Origin: Novosphingobium sp. FKTRR1 | Lineage (GTDB): Bacteria; Pseudomonadota; Alphaproteobacteria; Sphingomonadales; Sphingomonadaceae | Direction: 5' to 3' | Assembly (NCBI RefSeq): GCF_020404405.1 | Contig: NZ_JAIZDA010000030.1 | Coordinates: forward strand, 1 to 46,081 | Length of the DNA: 46,081 nt | Shown: one piece after another, positions 33,017-41,305 of the stretch | How the letters are laid out: every line of letters begins with the position of its first letter | How positions within the stretch are numbered: position 1 is the first letter of the stretch | Translations under genes and position numbers: made by a program | Notes under the pieces: model-generated | Database searches by the model: none | What the model saw: the letters and a program-made list of their open reading frames with translations, nothing else | What the model was told of the DNA's origin: nothing

Positions 33017-34381
33017 ATGGCAAGCGCAATCCCCTCTGACTTGCGGCTAGAGGTAGAGCAAGGCACGGGCTGTGTCATTGCTGCCGAAGTCGCGCGTGGA
33101 GGAGGCGGGGCATCGCGTCAGGGCGCTGAAGTGACGCTCAAGGCAGCCGATGGCTGCGAGCAGCGCTGCTATCTCGCCTGGGACGCCCGCGCCGGTGATC
33201 CCTCACGCCGGCCCTTTTTCGAGCGCGAGACGGCAATCCTGCATGCGCTGTCAGGACCGCTTGCGGCAAGCGGGATAAAGGCAGCACCGCTGATCGGGAG
33301 CTACCCTTCGCACCTTGCGTTGCTTAGCGCTTTCGTTCCGGGCAATGACCGGTTTGCGTTGGCCGAAGACAAGTCAGCGCTTGCCGCCGATTTTGTTGGC
33401 CAGCTTGCCGCCCTGCACCGGCTCGATGCCACTGATCCTGCTTTTGCTGCACTGGGCGACGCGCGACAACTGCCTTCGCAGCGCATTGCCGCGAACTTGG
33501 CGCACTGGCAGGTGACAAACCTCGCGGCGGGTGCCGATCCCATCCTGCAGATCGCGCTCGAATGGCTGGTTCGCCATGTCCCAGCCGATTGCGGACCTCC
33601 GGTGGTGCTGCATGGAGATGCAGGCCCGGGCAATTTCCTGTTCGAAGGCGGCCGGGTTACCGCGCTGATCGATTGGGAACTGACCCACCTCGGCGACCCG
33701 GCGGAAGATCTCGCGCAGATCTGGGTGCGCAGCTTGATCCAGCCCTTCGTACCGATGCACGAGGTGCTGGCCACTTATGCCGCAGTCAGTGGTTCAAAAT
33801 TGGATTTGGCGCGGATCAAGTATCACCGGCTCTTTTTCCAGCTGAGTTTTACGGTGCCGAGTGCCGCACAGGCTTCCCTACCGGGATCGCGCACCGGCGC
33901 GAGCGGGACCGGGTTGCTTTATGGTACGATGCACAAGCGGGTCATCGTGCGCGCTGTGGCCGAGCTTGCCGGCATCGCGCTGACTGATCCGGAGTTGCCG
34001 CAAATTGAGCCCGACTGGACCGACTGTTATTTCGCGGCCGCGCTGGATGACTTGAAAGACGACATCGTTCCCGCCGCCGCCAATCAGCGCGCGGCAGCCA
34101 AGGCCAAGGATCTGGCGCGGCTCGTGAAGTTCTGGCGCCGCCGGGCGAGCCATGGGGCGACTTTCGATGCAGCTGAGCTGGCCGAGATCCGCGCGCTATT
34201 GCCCGGTGCGCCTGGCGATCTCGCATCTGCACGCACCGCTCTGGGTAAGGCGATCGCGACCGGCAGTGTCGATTTTTCCGCCGCGCTGCAGCTGTGCCAC
34301 AACCGCGCGATGCGCGAGACGTATGTGATGACAGACGCCATGGGCGCGCTGGCCACCACTTGGTATGAGGAAATCGCCTGA
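33017..34381 (+). CDS. APH-fold kinase linked to acyl-CoA dehydrogenases
   Basis: A 454-residue phosphotransferase of the aminoglycoside-phosphotransferase/choline-kinase fold. The Brenner-type motif VVLHGDAGPGNFLF holds the catalytic Asp and Asn (about residues 198-206) and ALIDWELTHLGDP the metal-binding Asp (about 215), so kinase chemistry looks intact. A C-terminal extension of about 100 residues follows (from about 340). Relatives occur beside, or fused to, acyl-CoA dehydrogenases: LvaA of Pseudomonas putida and the kinase part of mammalian ACAD10/11, which phosphorylate 4-hydroxyacyl-CoAs. The ATG of dehydrogenase 1 follows its TGA with no gap, fitting a shared step. Antibiotic resistance is unlikely. 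Confidence 0.85.
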   Translation: MASAIPSDLRLEVEQGTGCVIAAEVARGGGGASRQGAEVTLKAADGCEQRCYLAWDARAGDPSRRPFFERETAILHALSGPLAASGIKAAPLIGSYPSHLALLSAFVPGNDRFALAEDKSALAADFVGQLAALHRLDATDPAFAALGDARQLPSQRIAANLAHWQVTNLAAGADPILQIALEWLVRHVPADCGPPVVLHGDAGPGNFLFEGGRVTALIDWELTHLGDPAEDLAQIWVRSLIQPFVPMHEVLATYAAVSGSKLDLARIKYHRLFFQLSFTVPSAAQASLPGSRTGASGTGLLYGTMHKRVIVRAVAELAGIALTDPELPQIEPDWTDCYFAAALDDLKDDIVPAAANQRAAAKAKDLARLVKFWRRRASHGATFDAAELAEIRALLPGAPGDLASARTALGKAIATGSVDFSAALQLCHNRAMRETYVMTDAMGALATTWYEEIA

Positions 34382-35488
34382 ATGGACTTCGATCTTTCCG
34401 ACGAGCAGAAGATGCTGGCTGATCAGGCCCGCGGCCTATTGGCCGAGCGCACGCCGTTCGACCGCCTGCGCACCCTGATCGACAGCGGTGCTGAATGGGA
34501 TGAGCCGCTGTGGCGCGAACTGGGCCAGATGGGCTTTTTGGGCGCGAATATTCCGCAGGAATTCGGCGGCCTCGGCATGTCTGAGTTGGATCTCGGTGTG
34601 ATCGGGCAGGAGCTTGGCCGGGTCAACGCGGCGGTGCCTTTCTTCTCATCGATTGTGCTGGCCGCCGACGCGATCAGGCTTGCCGGCACTACGGCGCAGA
34701 AAGTCGAATGGCTGCCGCGGCTGGCGAGCGGCGAGGCAATCGCCTGCTTTGCCAGCGCCGAAGGGCCCGGGCCGCTGCTGGGGCAAGGTGTGGTACTCGC
34801 CGAAGGCAAGCTCGCTGGAACCAAACATCCGGTTGCCGACGCTGGGATTGCGACGCTTGCCGTTGTGCAGGTGGGCGATGGGCTGGCGCTGGTACGGCTT
34901 GATCAGCCGGGCGTTACACGCACGCGGCTTGATAGCTTCGACCAACTGCGCGCGCATTACCGGATCGACTTTGCTGATGCGGTCGCCGAGCCGTTGCCGG
35001 GCAGTGGCGTGCTGGCCAGGCTGCTCGACCGTGCGGCGGTGCAGGCCGCGTTCGAGGCGGTGGGCGGTTCGGAAGCCTGTCTTGCGATGGGGCGCGACTA
35101 TGCGATGGGTCGGCAGATGTTTGGCCGTCCGCTCGCCGGGTATCAGGCGATCAAGCACAAGCTCGCCGATGTTGCGGTGGCGATCGAACTGGCCAAGTCT
35201 AATGCCTATTTCGCAGGTTGGGCTGCAGAGTGTGCGGCCGACGACCTCCCAGGTGCCGCTGCCGCCGCGCGGCTCACCGCGATCAAGGCCTTCGAGATGG
35301 CTGCACGCGAGAACCTGCAGGTTCACGGCGGGATCGGTTATACTTTCGAGGCCAACTGCCACTTCTACTACCGCCGCGAGCGCATGCTGGCGGTGATCGT
35401 AGGCAATCGCGGCTACTGGGCGGACCGTCTGCTCAATGCCCAGCCTGGCGCGCAGGGCCAGGCACACTCGACTGAAAAGGCTGCCTGA
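34382..35488 (+). CDS. Acyl-CoA dehydrogenase subunit 1 (degenerate middle domain)
   Basis: A 368-residue ACAD-fold protein. The N-terminal helical domain starts MDFDLSDEQKMLADQARGLLAE and continues to EFGGLGMSELDLGVIGQELGR. The middle beta domain lacks the usual SEP.AGSD flavin/substrate motif; the corresponding place reads CFASAEGPGPLLGQG. The C-terminal domain keeps RQMFGRPLAGYQAIKHKLAD and VHGGIGYTFEANCHFYYRR. No Glu is seen at the usual YEGT catalytic position. This fits the non-catalytic or half-site partner in the two-gene heteromeric ACADs known from steroid catabolism. One base separates it from subunit 2, its likely partner. Confidence 0.88.
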   Translation: MDFDLSDEQKMLADQARGLLAERTPFDRLRTLIDSGAEWDEPLWRELGQMGFLGANIPQEFGGLGMSELDLGVIGQELGRVNAAVPFFSSIVLAADAIRLAGTTAQKVEWLPRLASGEAIACFASAEGPGPLLGQGVVLAEGKLAGTKHPVADAGIATLAVVQVGDGLALVRLDQPGVTRTRLDSFDQLRAHYRIDFADAVAEPLPGSGVLARLLDRAAVQAAFEAVGGSEACLAMGRDYAMGRQMFGRPLAGYQAIKHKLADVAVAIELAKSNAYFAGWAAECAADDLPGAAAAARLTAIKAFEMAARENLQVHGGIGYTFEANCHFYYRRERMLAVIVGNRGYWADRLLNAQPGAQGQAHSTEKAA

Positions 35489-35489
35489 G

Positions 35490-36710
35490 ATGGATTTTAA
35501 CGACACCCCGGCCGAAGCTGCCTTCCGCGCCGAAGCGCGGGCTTGGCTGGCGGCCCATGCACCAGCGCACGAGCTAGCCGCTGGGATCAAGATCCCCGAT
35601 ACCGAGGAGGCAGCCCGTGGCCGCGCATGGATGCGCGAGCTGTGTGATGGCGGTTGGTCGGGCCTGACCTTTCCAAAGGCGCTTGGCGGCCGCGGGCTTA
35701 CGGGCATCGAGGCGGTGATTTTCTCTGAGGAGGAGTCCCGCTACCAATTGCCCAAGGGCCCATTCACCACTATCGGCACCGGCATGGCGCTCCCAGTGAT
35801 TGCGAAGCACGGCAACGATGCACAGCGCGCGCAGTTCATCGAGCCCACGCTGAAGGGCGATCTCACGTGGTGTCAGCTGTTTTCGGAGCCCTCCGCCGGG
35901 TCAGACCTTGCCAACATGCGAACCAAGGCGGTGCGCGCTGATGATGGTTCGGGCGACTGGATCGTCAATGGACAAAAAGTTTGGTCCAGTTGGGCGCACC
36001 TGACTGACTGGGGAATCCTTGTGGTTCGCACCGATCCGACCGTACCCAAGCACAAAGGGCTGACCTTCTTTGCAGTCGACATGAAGACGCCGGGTATCGA
36101 AACCAGGCCGATCCGGCAGATTTCGGGGATGAGTGAGTTCAACGAAACGTTTCTCACCGATGTGCGTATCCCCGATGCCAACCGGATTGGTGCGATCGGC
36201 GAAGGCTGGGCGTGCTGCATGACCGTGCTGATGGGCGAGCGGCTTGGGTCTGGCGCGCACCGAAGCGGTGTTGAGCCGCTGATCGATATGGCCGGGCGCA
36301 CGCCTTCGGATGACGGAGCAACCATGCTTGATGACCGCGCAGTACGGCTGGCCCTGGCTGATGCTCTGGCCGAAGAACAGGGCGAGCGCTTCTTTCAGGC
36401 GCGGCTCAGAACAATGGTTTCCAAGGGAGAGAACCCAGGGGCGCTCGCTGGAATGATCAAGCTGGCTTATGCCGGACGCCAGCAGAAGGTGCTGGGGCTT
36501 GGCATGGAACTGCGCGGGCTTGATGCCATTGCCGCCGATCCGGCCGACAGCGCCACGGCCGATCTGCAGTATGACTACATCTATTCAACCGTCATGCGCA
36601 TCGCGGGCGGCGCGGATGAAGTGCTCCGCAACCAGATCGCCGAGCGGGTTCTGAACATGCCGGGCGAGGTGCGGATGGACAAGGATGTGCCGTTTGAGCA
36701 GCTGAAGTAG
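35490..36710 (+). CDS. Acyl-CoA dehydrogenase subunit 2 (FAD-motif-bearing)
   Basis: A 406-residue ACAD. Starts MDFNDTPAEAAFRAEARAWL. The middle domain carries the full signature CQLFSEPSAGSDLANMRTKA (about residue 135) and GQKVWSSWAHLTDWGILVVR. The C-terminus has RIAGGADEVLRNQIAERVL where YEGTSEIQR normally sits, so the usual catalytic Glu is replaced by Ala and another residue must act as base. I chose ATG 35490, one base after subunit 1; an upstream frame from 35436 overlaps that gene. Probably forms a heteromer with subunit 1 that desaturates an unusual acyl-CoA. Ends convergent with CoA ligase 2, 35 bp away. Confidence 0.88.
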   Translation: MDFNDTPAEAAFRAEARAWLAAHAPAHELAAGIKIPDTEEAARGRAWMRELCDGGWSGLTFPKALGGRGLTGIEAVIFSEEESRYQLPKGPFTTIGTGMALPVIAKHGNDAQRAQFIEPTLKGDLTWCQLFSEPSAGSDLANMRTKAVRADDGSGDWIVNGQKVWSSWAHLTDWGILVVRTDPTVPKHKGLTFFAVDMKTPGIETRPIRQISGMSEFNETFLTDVRIPDANRIGAIGEGWACCMTVLMGERLGSGAHRSGVEPLIDMAGRTPSDDGATMLDDRAVRLALADALAEEQGERFFQARLRTMVSKGENPGALAGMIKLAYAGRQQKVLGLGMELRGLDAIAADPADSATADLQYDYIYSTVMRIAGGADEVLRNQIAERVLNMPGEVRMDKDVPFEQLK

Positions 36711-36745
36711 GGAGGTGGCGGCCGCGGGCTGGCCACACTGGCAGG

Positions 36746-38236
36746 TCAGGCAGCCTTGCGCCGTGCCTTTGCGGCTTCAGTCAGAGGGCCGACCAATTCC
36801 TTCTTGAGTATCTTGCCATTGGGGTTGAGCGGCATGTCCTGCAGCACCAGCAAGGTGCGGGGAACCTTGTTGTCTGCCAGATGTTCGCGGCAGAAAGCGA
36901 TAATGTCCTCAGGCGTTGCGACTATGCCAGGGCGCAGTGTGACGGCTGCCGCAACATCCTCACCCAGCACTTCATGTTCGACCCCGACGACGGCAGCTTG
37001 CTGCACGGCCGGATGGAGGTGCAGAGCGGTTTCGATTTCCAGCGGAGTGATATTGTAGCCGCCGCGGATGATCAGTTCCTTTGAGCGACCAGCCAGGATC
37101 AAGTCGCCGTCTATATCGATGTAGCCAAGATCGCCGGTCTTGGTCCAGCCGCCTACGAAGCTGGCGGCCGTGGCTTCCGGATCGTTCCAGTAGCGGCGCG
37201 GGTGCTTCTGGAAGCCGTAGATTTCGCCGACCACGCCCGGCTCTGCGATCACGGTACCCTGCTCGTCGCGCAACTGCATGTGTTCGGGCAGCTTGCCCAC
37301 GCAGCCGGGTTTGAGCACCTGTTCCTTTGTGGTGGTGCCGATGCCAATGCCGCCTTCGGACATACCGTAGCTATTGCGCATCCTTACATGGGGCCAAAGC
37401 TCCATCGCGCGCTTAACCGAATCGTGCGGCAGCGGCGCTGTGCCGGTCATCAGGTATTTAACACCGGCAAAATCGTAGTCCCGCACATCGGGATGATCGA
37501 GGATAAGCCGAAGCATCGAGGGGACCAGATAGACCAGATTGGGCTGCTTTGCTTTGACCAAATCCAGGAAACCCTTGGGATCAAACCGGGGCTGGGTGAT
37601 TGCGGTAGCACCGCCGCGTGCGGGTAGCATGACAATCCCGAGGTTCCCGCCCGAGCCGGTGAGCGGCAGCGCGTTCAGCGTTGAGCGCGAGCGGTCCATA
37701 TTCAGCCCTGTCACCCCCTTCATCAGATCCGGATGCGACACGACGACACCCTTGATCTTGCCAGTCGTGCCGCTGGTGCCAAGGATTTCGGCATCAGCGC
37801 CCGGATCGAGGCTGCTCTGGTCGGGGAGCGCGGCCAAGTCGCGCGGCATAGCGTCCACGGTCCAGCAACCGTCCAACTTCAGCGCTGCCAAAGCGTCCGG
37901 CACATCGGTGATACACCAGCGCGGCGTGGTCAGCTCAGCAAAGTCGGCGATTTCCTTGGCGTTGAGGCGCGTATTGATCGGGCAGGCAATCCCGCCCGCG
38001 CGGAATACCGCGAATACCGCGATCGCCATTTCCACGGCATGGGCATTGCTGATCGGCAGAAAAACACGGTCGCCGGGCTGAAGCCCCGCCGCCGCCAGCC
38101 CGCCGCCGACCGCGTCAGCCTCACGATCCCATTCCGCGTAGGTGATGGCGCGGGTAATGCCGTCATGCGCGATTTCATCACGCTGGTGCTGCGATCGCAC
38201 CTTGAGCGCATCACTGATCCGCCGCACCTCAACCAT
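36746..38236 (-). CDS. Acyl-CoA ligase 2 (AMP-forming)
   Basis: A 496-residue adenylate-forming CoA ligase. The phosphate loop is ILGTSGTTGKIKGV, the second loop RNSYGMSEGGIGIG, the hinge TGDLGYIDIDGDLILAGRSKE and the C-terminal Lys is in NPNGKILKKEL. It differs clearly from ligases 1 and 3 in this cluster, so each may activate a different intermediate. It is transcribed alone, divergent from the MaoC gene, under operator copy 2. The C-terminus is basic (AKARRKAA). Confidence 0.88.
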   Translation of the reverse strand: MVEVRRISDALKVRSQHQRDEIAHDGITRAITYAEWDREADAVGGGLAAAGLQPGDRVFLPISNAHAVEMAIAVFAVFRAGGIACPINTRLNAKEIADFAELTTPRWCITDVPDALAALKLDGCWTVDAMPRDLAALPDQSSLDPGADAEILGTSGTTGKIKGVVVSHPDLMKGVTGLNMDRSRSTLNALPLTGSGGNLGIVMLPARGGATAITQPRFDPKGFLDLVKAKQPNLVYLVPSMLRLILDHPDVRDYDFAGVKYLMTGTAPLPHDSVKRAMELWPHVRMRNSYGMSEGGIGIGTTTKEQVLKPGCVGKLPEHMQLRDEQGTVIAEPGVVGEIYGFQKHPRRYWNDPEATAASFVGGWTKTGDLGYIDIDGDLILAGRSKELIIRGGYNITPLEIETALHLHPAVQQAAVVGVEHEVLGEDVAAAVTLRPGIVATPEDIIAFCREHLADNKVPRTLLVLQDMPLNPNGKILKKELVGPLTEAAKARRKAA

Positions 38237-38272
38237 CCTGAAATCCCTTGCCTGTCGTTGGAGCTTCTATTA

Positions 38273-38290
38273 CCTAGTTATACAACTGGG
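38273..38290. promoter_or_regulatory. Cluster operator, copy 2
   Basis: CCTAGTTATACAACTGGG lies between the divergent CoA ligase 2 (start 38236) and MaoC (start 38308). It matches copy 1 over the first 10 bases and at 11 of 12 core positions (38276-38287, one T-to-C change). TTGGAG at 38258-38263 lies 17 bp before TACAAC, a possible plus-strand -35/-10 pair, the same geometry as at copy 1. Confidence 0.6.
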
Positions 38291-38307
38291 ATCAAGGAGC
38301 GAATGCC

Positions 38308-39594
38308 GTGGCGGATGCAAAGGCCGATATTAAGCAAAGCGACGAATGGCAGAAGGCCGTCGACTACGAGATATCGGATAGTGATATCGAACGGCAGCGC
38401 AAGCTGATCGGGTTCTGGGAGCCGATGAAGGCGGCCGAGTATGTGCAGACAGCCTCGGAAGATTCGATCCGCAACTGGGCCTATGGCTGCGGCGATGACA
38501 ATCCGCTGTTCACCAATCCGGCCTATGCGCGCAAGACCCGCTGGGGCGGTGTGATCGCACCCGGCATGTTCGTGGGTCAGATCAACCGGCCGATGAAGGG
38601 CGATCCTACCCCGGACGAGGTCCGCGCGCTTAAGAAAAGCCTGTTCAAGGGTATCCACGTGTTCGTTTCAGGCTCGGGCTGGAATTTCTACCGCCCTGTG
38701 CGACCGGGGGACACGATCTATTCCTATGGCGGGGACCTGACTTGTGAGGTCAAGCAATCCGAATTCGCAGGCCGTTCGGTCATCATCACCAGCCGCCGGG
38801 TAAAAGTTAACCAGCGCGCCGAAGTGATCGCTACCTACGATATCCTGCGCGTGCTGACCGAACGCAAGACCGCGGCGAAGAAGGGCAAGAATCTCTCCAT
38901 CCAGCCGGCGACTTATACTGACGAGGAATGGCAGGCGATCGAGGATGTCTACGCGGGTGAACAGGTACAAGGCAGCACCAAGCGCTGGTTTGAGGAAGTG
39001 GCCACGGGCGATACTCTCGGCCAGCAGGCTAAGGGACCGCTGACGGTAACCGACGTGATCTGCTTCCATGCCGCAGGGTACGGCTTTTCGCCGTACGCAC
39101 CGACGGCAAACCGCCGTGCCCACAAGAACCGCCAGCGCATCCCCGCGTTCTACGTCAAGAACGAGCACGGTATTCCCGATGTTGCCCAGCGGCTCCACTG
39201 GGACCCGGTGTGGGCGCAGGCGATTGGCAATCCTATGGCCTATGACTACGGCGTCATGCGCGAAAACTACTTGTGGCAGTACCTCAACGACTGGGCTGGC
39301 GATGACGGAGTGATTGTCCATGTCCACGACGAGATCCGCAAGTTCAACTATATGGGTGATATCCAGCGCGTTACTGGCGAAGTGCTGGGCAAGCGTACTG
39401 AAAACGGACAGAATCTTGTCGATGTGGCGGTTCGTTTCGTTAACCAGCGCGGCGAGGAAACGGTGCGTTCAACCGCGACCATCGCCTTACCAAGCAAGGA
39501 CAAACCACTACCGCTTTATCCCGAGGTGCCGGCCGATCTGGCTGAAACCGCGGTGCGGATGATGGCGCGACACTGGGAATTGGGTGGGGATTGA
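38308..39594 (+). CDS. Double-hotdog MaoC-like acyl-CoA dehydratase
   Basis: A 428-residue protein with two hotdog modules. The N-terminal module (about 40-200) has WAYGCGDDNPLFTNPAYA, where classic (R)-hydratases read GD.NP(L/I)H; the Asp is kept but the His is Phe. The second module (about 220-420) includes GVMRENYLWQYLNDWAGDDG and VNQRGEETVRSTATIALP. This layout matches two-domain FAS1-like/MaoC dehydratases that hydrate bulky enoyl-CoAs. GTG 38308 is chosen because AAGGAG lies eight bases upstream. The crotonase 2 gene follows within eight bases, forming a short operon. Confidence 0.85.
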   Translation: MADAKADIKQSDEWQKAVDYEISDSDIERQRKLIGFWEPMKAAEYVQTASEDSIRNWAYGCGDDNPLFTNPAYARKTRWGGVIAPGMFVGQINRPMKGDPTPDEVRALKKSLFKGIHVFVSGSGWNFYRPVRPGDTIYSYGGDLTCEVKQSEFAGRSVIITSRRVKVNQRAEVIATYDILRVLTERKTAAKKGKNLSIQPATYTDEEWQAIEDVYAGEQVQGSTKRWFEEVATGDTLGQQAKGPLTVTDVICFHAAGYGFSPYAPTANRRAHKNRQRIPAFYVKNEHGIPDVAQRLHWDPVWAQAIGNPMAYDYGVMRENYLWQYLNDWAGDDGVIVHVHDEIRKFNYMGDIQRVTGEVLGKRTENGQNLVDVAVRFVNQRGEETVRSTATIALPSKDKPLPLYPEVPADLAETAVRMMARHWELGGD

Positions 39595-39601
39595 GCGGAT
39601 C

Positions 39602-40390
39602 ATGGCCGATGAAGTTCTGATCGCGAATGAGGGTGGTGTCCGTATCATCACCCTCAACCGGCCCGACCGGCTCAACGCGCTCAACGGCGCTATCATGGCG
39701 CCTCTCGCCGATGCTGCTGCGGATGCGGCACGCGACGCGTCTGTCGGCTGTGTCGTAGTGACCGGTGCCGGGCGCGGCTTTTGCGCAGGCGGCGATCTCA
39801 AGGAGGGCGGCGCAGACAAGGCGGTTGTTGGGGCCAATCCGGACAGTGGCAGCCGCGCCGAACAAAGCTTCGTCAGACTGCGTGGCTTTATGGAAACCTC
39901 ACGCCTGCTGCACGAGATGCCGAAGCCGACCATCGCTATGGTCAACGGTCCGGTCGCGGGGGCCGGGATCGGCATCGCGGGGGCCTGCGATCTGCGCTTC
40001 GCTGGGCGTTCGGCGACCTTTCTCACTGCATTCGACAAGATCGGGGGTGCCGGCGATTTCGGCTCGACCTGGTTCTGGACCAAGATCGTGGGCACGGGCG
40101 TGGCGCGCGAACTGTTCCTGCTGGGCGAAAAACTCTCCGGCGAGGAAGCCTTCGCCAAGGGAATTTACACCCGTCTCTTCGACGATGAGGTTCTGCGCAG
40201 CGAAACGCTGAAAGTCGCTCACCGGCTTGCAGACGGTCCGCGGATGGGTTTCCGCTACATGAAGCAGAACCTCAACAACGCCGAAGATTGGGCGTTCGAA
40301 GCCCAGTTCGATGCGGAGGCCCTGAATATGGGCCTTTCAACCCAAGCCACTGCACTGATCTGGCGCGAAGCGCGCAAGGCGAGCGAGTAA
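39602..40390 (+). CDS. Crotonase-family isomerase 2 (PaaG-like active site)
   Basis: A 262-residue crotonase-fold protein. TLNRPDRLNALN and GRGFCAGGDLKEGG build the CoA site; GPVAGAGIGIAGACDL gives the oxyanion loop. Both Glu positions of true hydratases are changed (Gly and Phe), but Asp is kept in GAGDFGSTW, aligning with the single catalytic Asp of PaaG (IPDCGGTW), the epoxyphenylacetyl-CoA isomerase. This predicts double-bond isomerisation rather than hydration. ATG 39602 follows the MaoC stop by seven bases. The gene ends base-to-base against the convergent thioesterase. Confidence 0.87.
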   Translation: MADEVLIANEGGVRIITLNRPDRLNALNGAIMAPLADAAADAARDASVGCVVVTGAGRGFCAGGDLKEGGADKAVVGANPDSGSRAEQSFVRLRGFMETSRLLHEMPKPTIAMVNGPVAGAGIGIAGACDLRFAGRSATFLTAFDKIGGAGDFGSTWFWTKIVGTGVARELFLLGEKLSGEEAFAKGIYTRLFDDEVLRSETLKVAHRLADGPRMGFRYMKQNLNNAEDWAFEAQFDAEALNMGLSTQATALIWREARKASE

Positions 40391-41233
40391 TCAGCGAGGA
40401 GTAATCGGGACGTTTTCCAATTGAAAGCCCGGAGCTACGAAGACTGTCTGAAAGCCGCGCGCATATACGCCCTGTTCGTCGGCGAACACATTGCGCGCAG
40501 TGCCGTGGCCATTGCCCGCCATGTGGGTTTCGGCATCGAGGAGGAACCAGTCGCCCACTGGCATGCGCAGGAATTGGACCGTAATATCGAGGTTGGCGAA
40601 AGACCATTCCGCTGCGTTGGTACTTGATCCGAAGCCGTTGCCGAAATCGGCAAAGAGGCATGCCTTGACGAAGTTGGACGGCGCGGTTCCACGGATCACT
40701 TCGCCGTCCATCGCTAGCCACGAAACGCCGCGTCCTGGCTCGCCAGGGCCACCGAACACGCGCCGCATGCGGATGGCCCCGGCCATGCGTGCAGAGCGCG
40801 GCCCGTCTGTTTCCGCGATTGCCGCCGGCGCAGGATAGTCATGCGGCACCTGAAAGACCGGCGTTTCAAGCCGCCGCACGCGCAGCACATGCGCCTGTGC
40901 CACCGGGCGGTCGTCGGCGAACAGATTGACGCGGTGCAACTTGCTCTGTCGCCCTTCGCGCAGCACCTCTGTCCGCATGGTCAGTGGCTGGTGCGGAACT
41001 TTGCCGAAGATATCGACCTGGAAGCGGGCGATCTCGAAATAGGCGTTCAGCGCCGCATCCTCGGCCCCGCAGGCGAGCAGGGCACTGACCGGCCCACCGG
41101 CTATGGCACGGCCGTCCCAAGGGCTGCGTGTTAGGCCTGACGGATGGTGCAACGTTCCTTCCTGCTCAAAATAGAACGGGGGCCAGGGACGGGTGTCCGC
41201 TTCACTCAAAGGCACTTCCTCATCTGTCGACAT
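40391..41233 (-). CDS. TesB-like acyl-CoA thioesterase (double hotdog)
   Basis: A 280-residue protein with the double-hotdog acyl-CoA thioesterase layout. LTRSPWDGRAIAGGPVSALLA is an early substrate loop (shown in part), RFQVDIFGKVPHQPLTMRTEVLR the first hotdog, and NLDITVQFLRMPVGDWFLLDAET the second. Such enzymes free CoA from dead-end acyl-CoAs and are common helpers in catabolic clusters. Its start lies seven bases from operator copy 3, so the transcript would be nearly leaderless. Transcribed alone. Confidence 0.82.
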   Translation of the reverse strand: MSTDEEVPLSEADTRPWPPFYFEQEGTLHHPSGLTRSPWDGRAIAGGPVSALLACGAEDAALNAYFEIARFQVDIFGKVPHQPLTMRTEVLREGRQSKLHRVNLFADDRPVAQAHVLRVRRLETPVFQVPHDYPAPAAIAETDGPRSARMAGAIRMRRVFGGPGEPGRGVSWLAMDGEVIRGTAPSNFVKACLFADFGNGFGSSTNAAEWSFANLDITVQFLRMPVGDWFLLDAETHMAGNGHGTARNVFADEQGVYARGFQTVFVAPGFQLENVPITPR

Positions 41234-41239
41234 GTTTGA

Positions 41240-41258
41240 CCTAGTGATATAAGTAAGG
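41240..41258. promoter_or_regulatory. Cluster operator, copy 3 (divergent form)
   Basis: CCTAGTGATATAAGTAAGG lies between the divergent thioesterase (start 41233) and dehydrogenase 3 (start 41306). It matches copy 1 at 10 of 12 core positions and keeps the CCTAGT start. TTGACC at 41236-41241 could be a plus-strand -35 that the site overlaps, and the inverse TTGACC (41271-41276) a minus-strand one. Confidence 0.5.
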
Positions 41259-41305
41259 CATAGGAATGGCGGTCAAGCAAGCACCGAACCGGGAGAGTTT
41301 TGTCA

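Noticed and set aside
33017..34381. Aminoglycoside resistance gene
   Set aside because: It has the APH fold, but is embedded without a gap before acyl-CoA dehydrogenases and under the cluster operator; metabolic kinase fits better.
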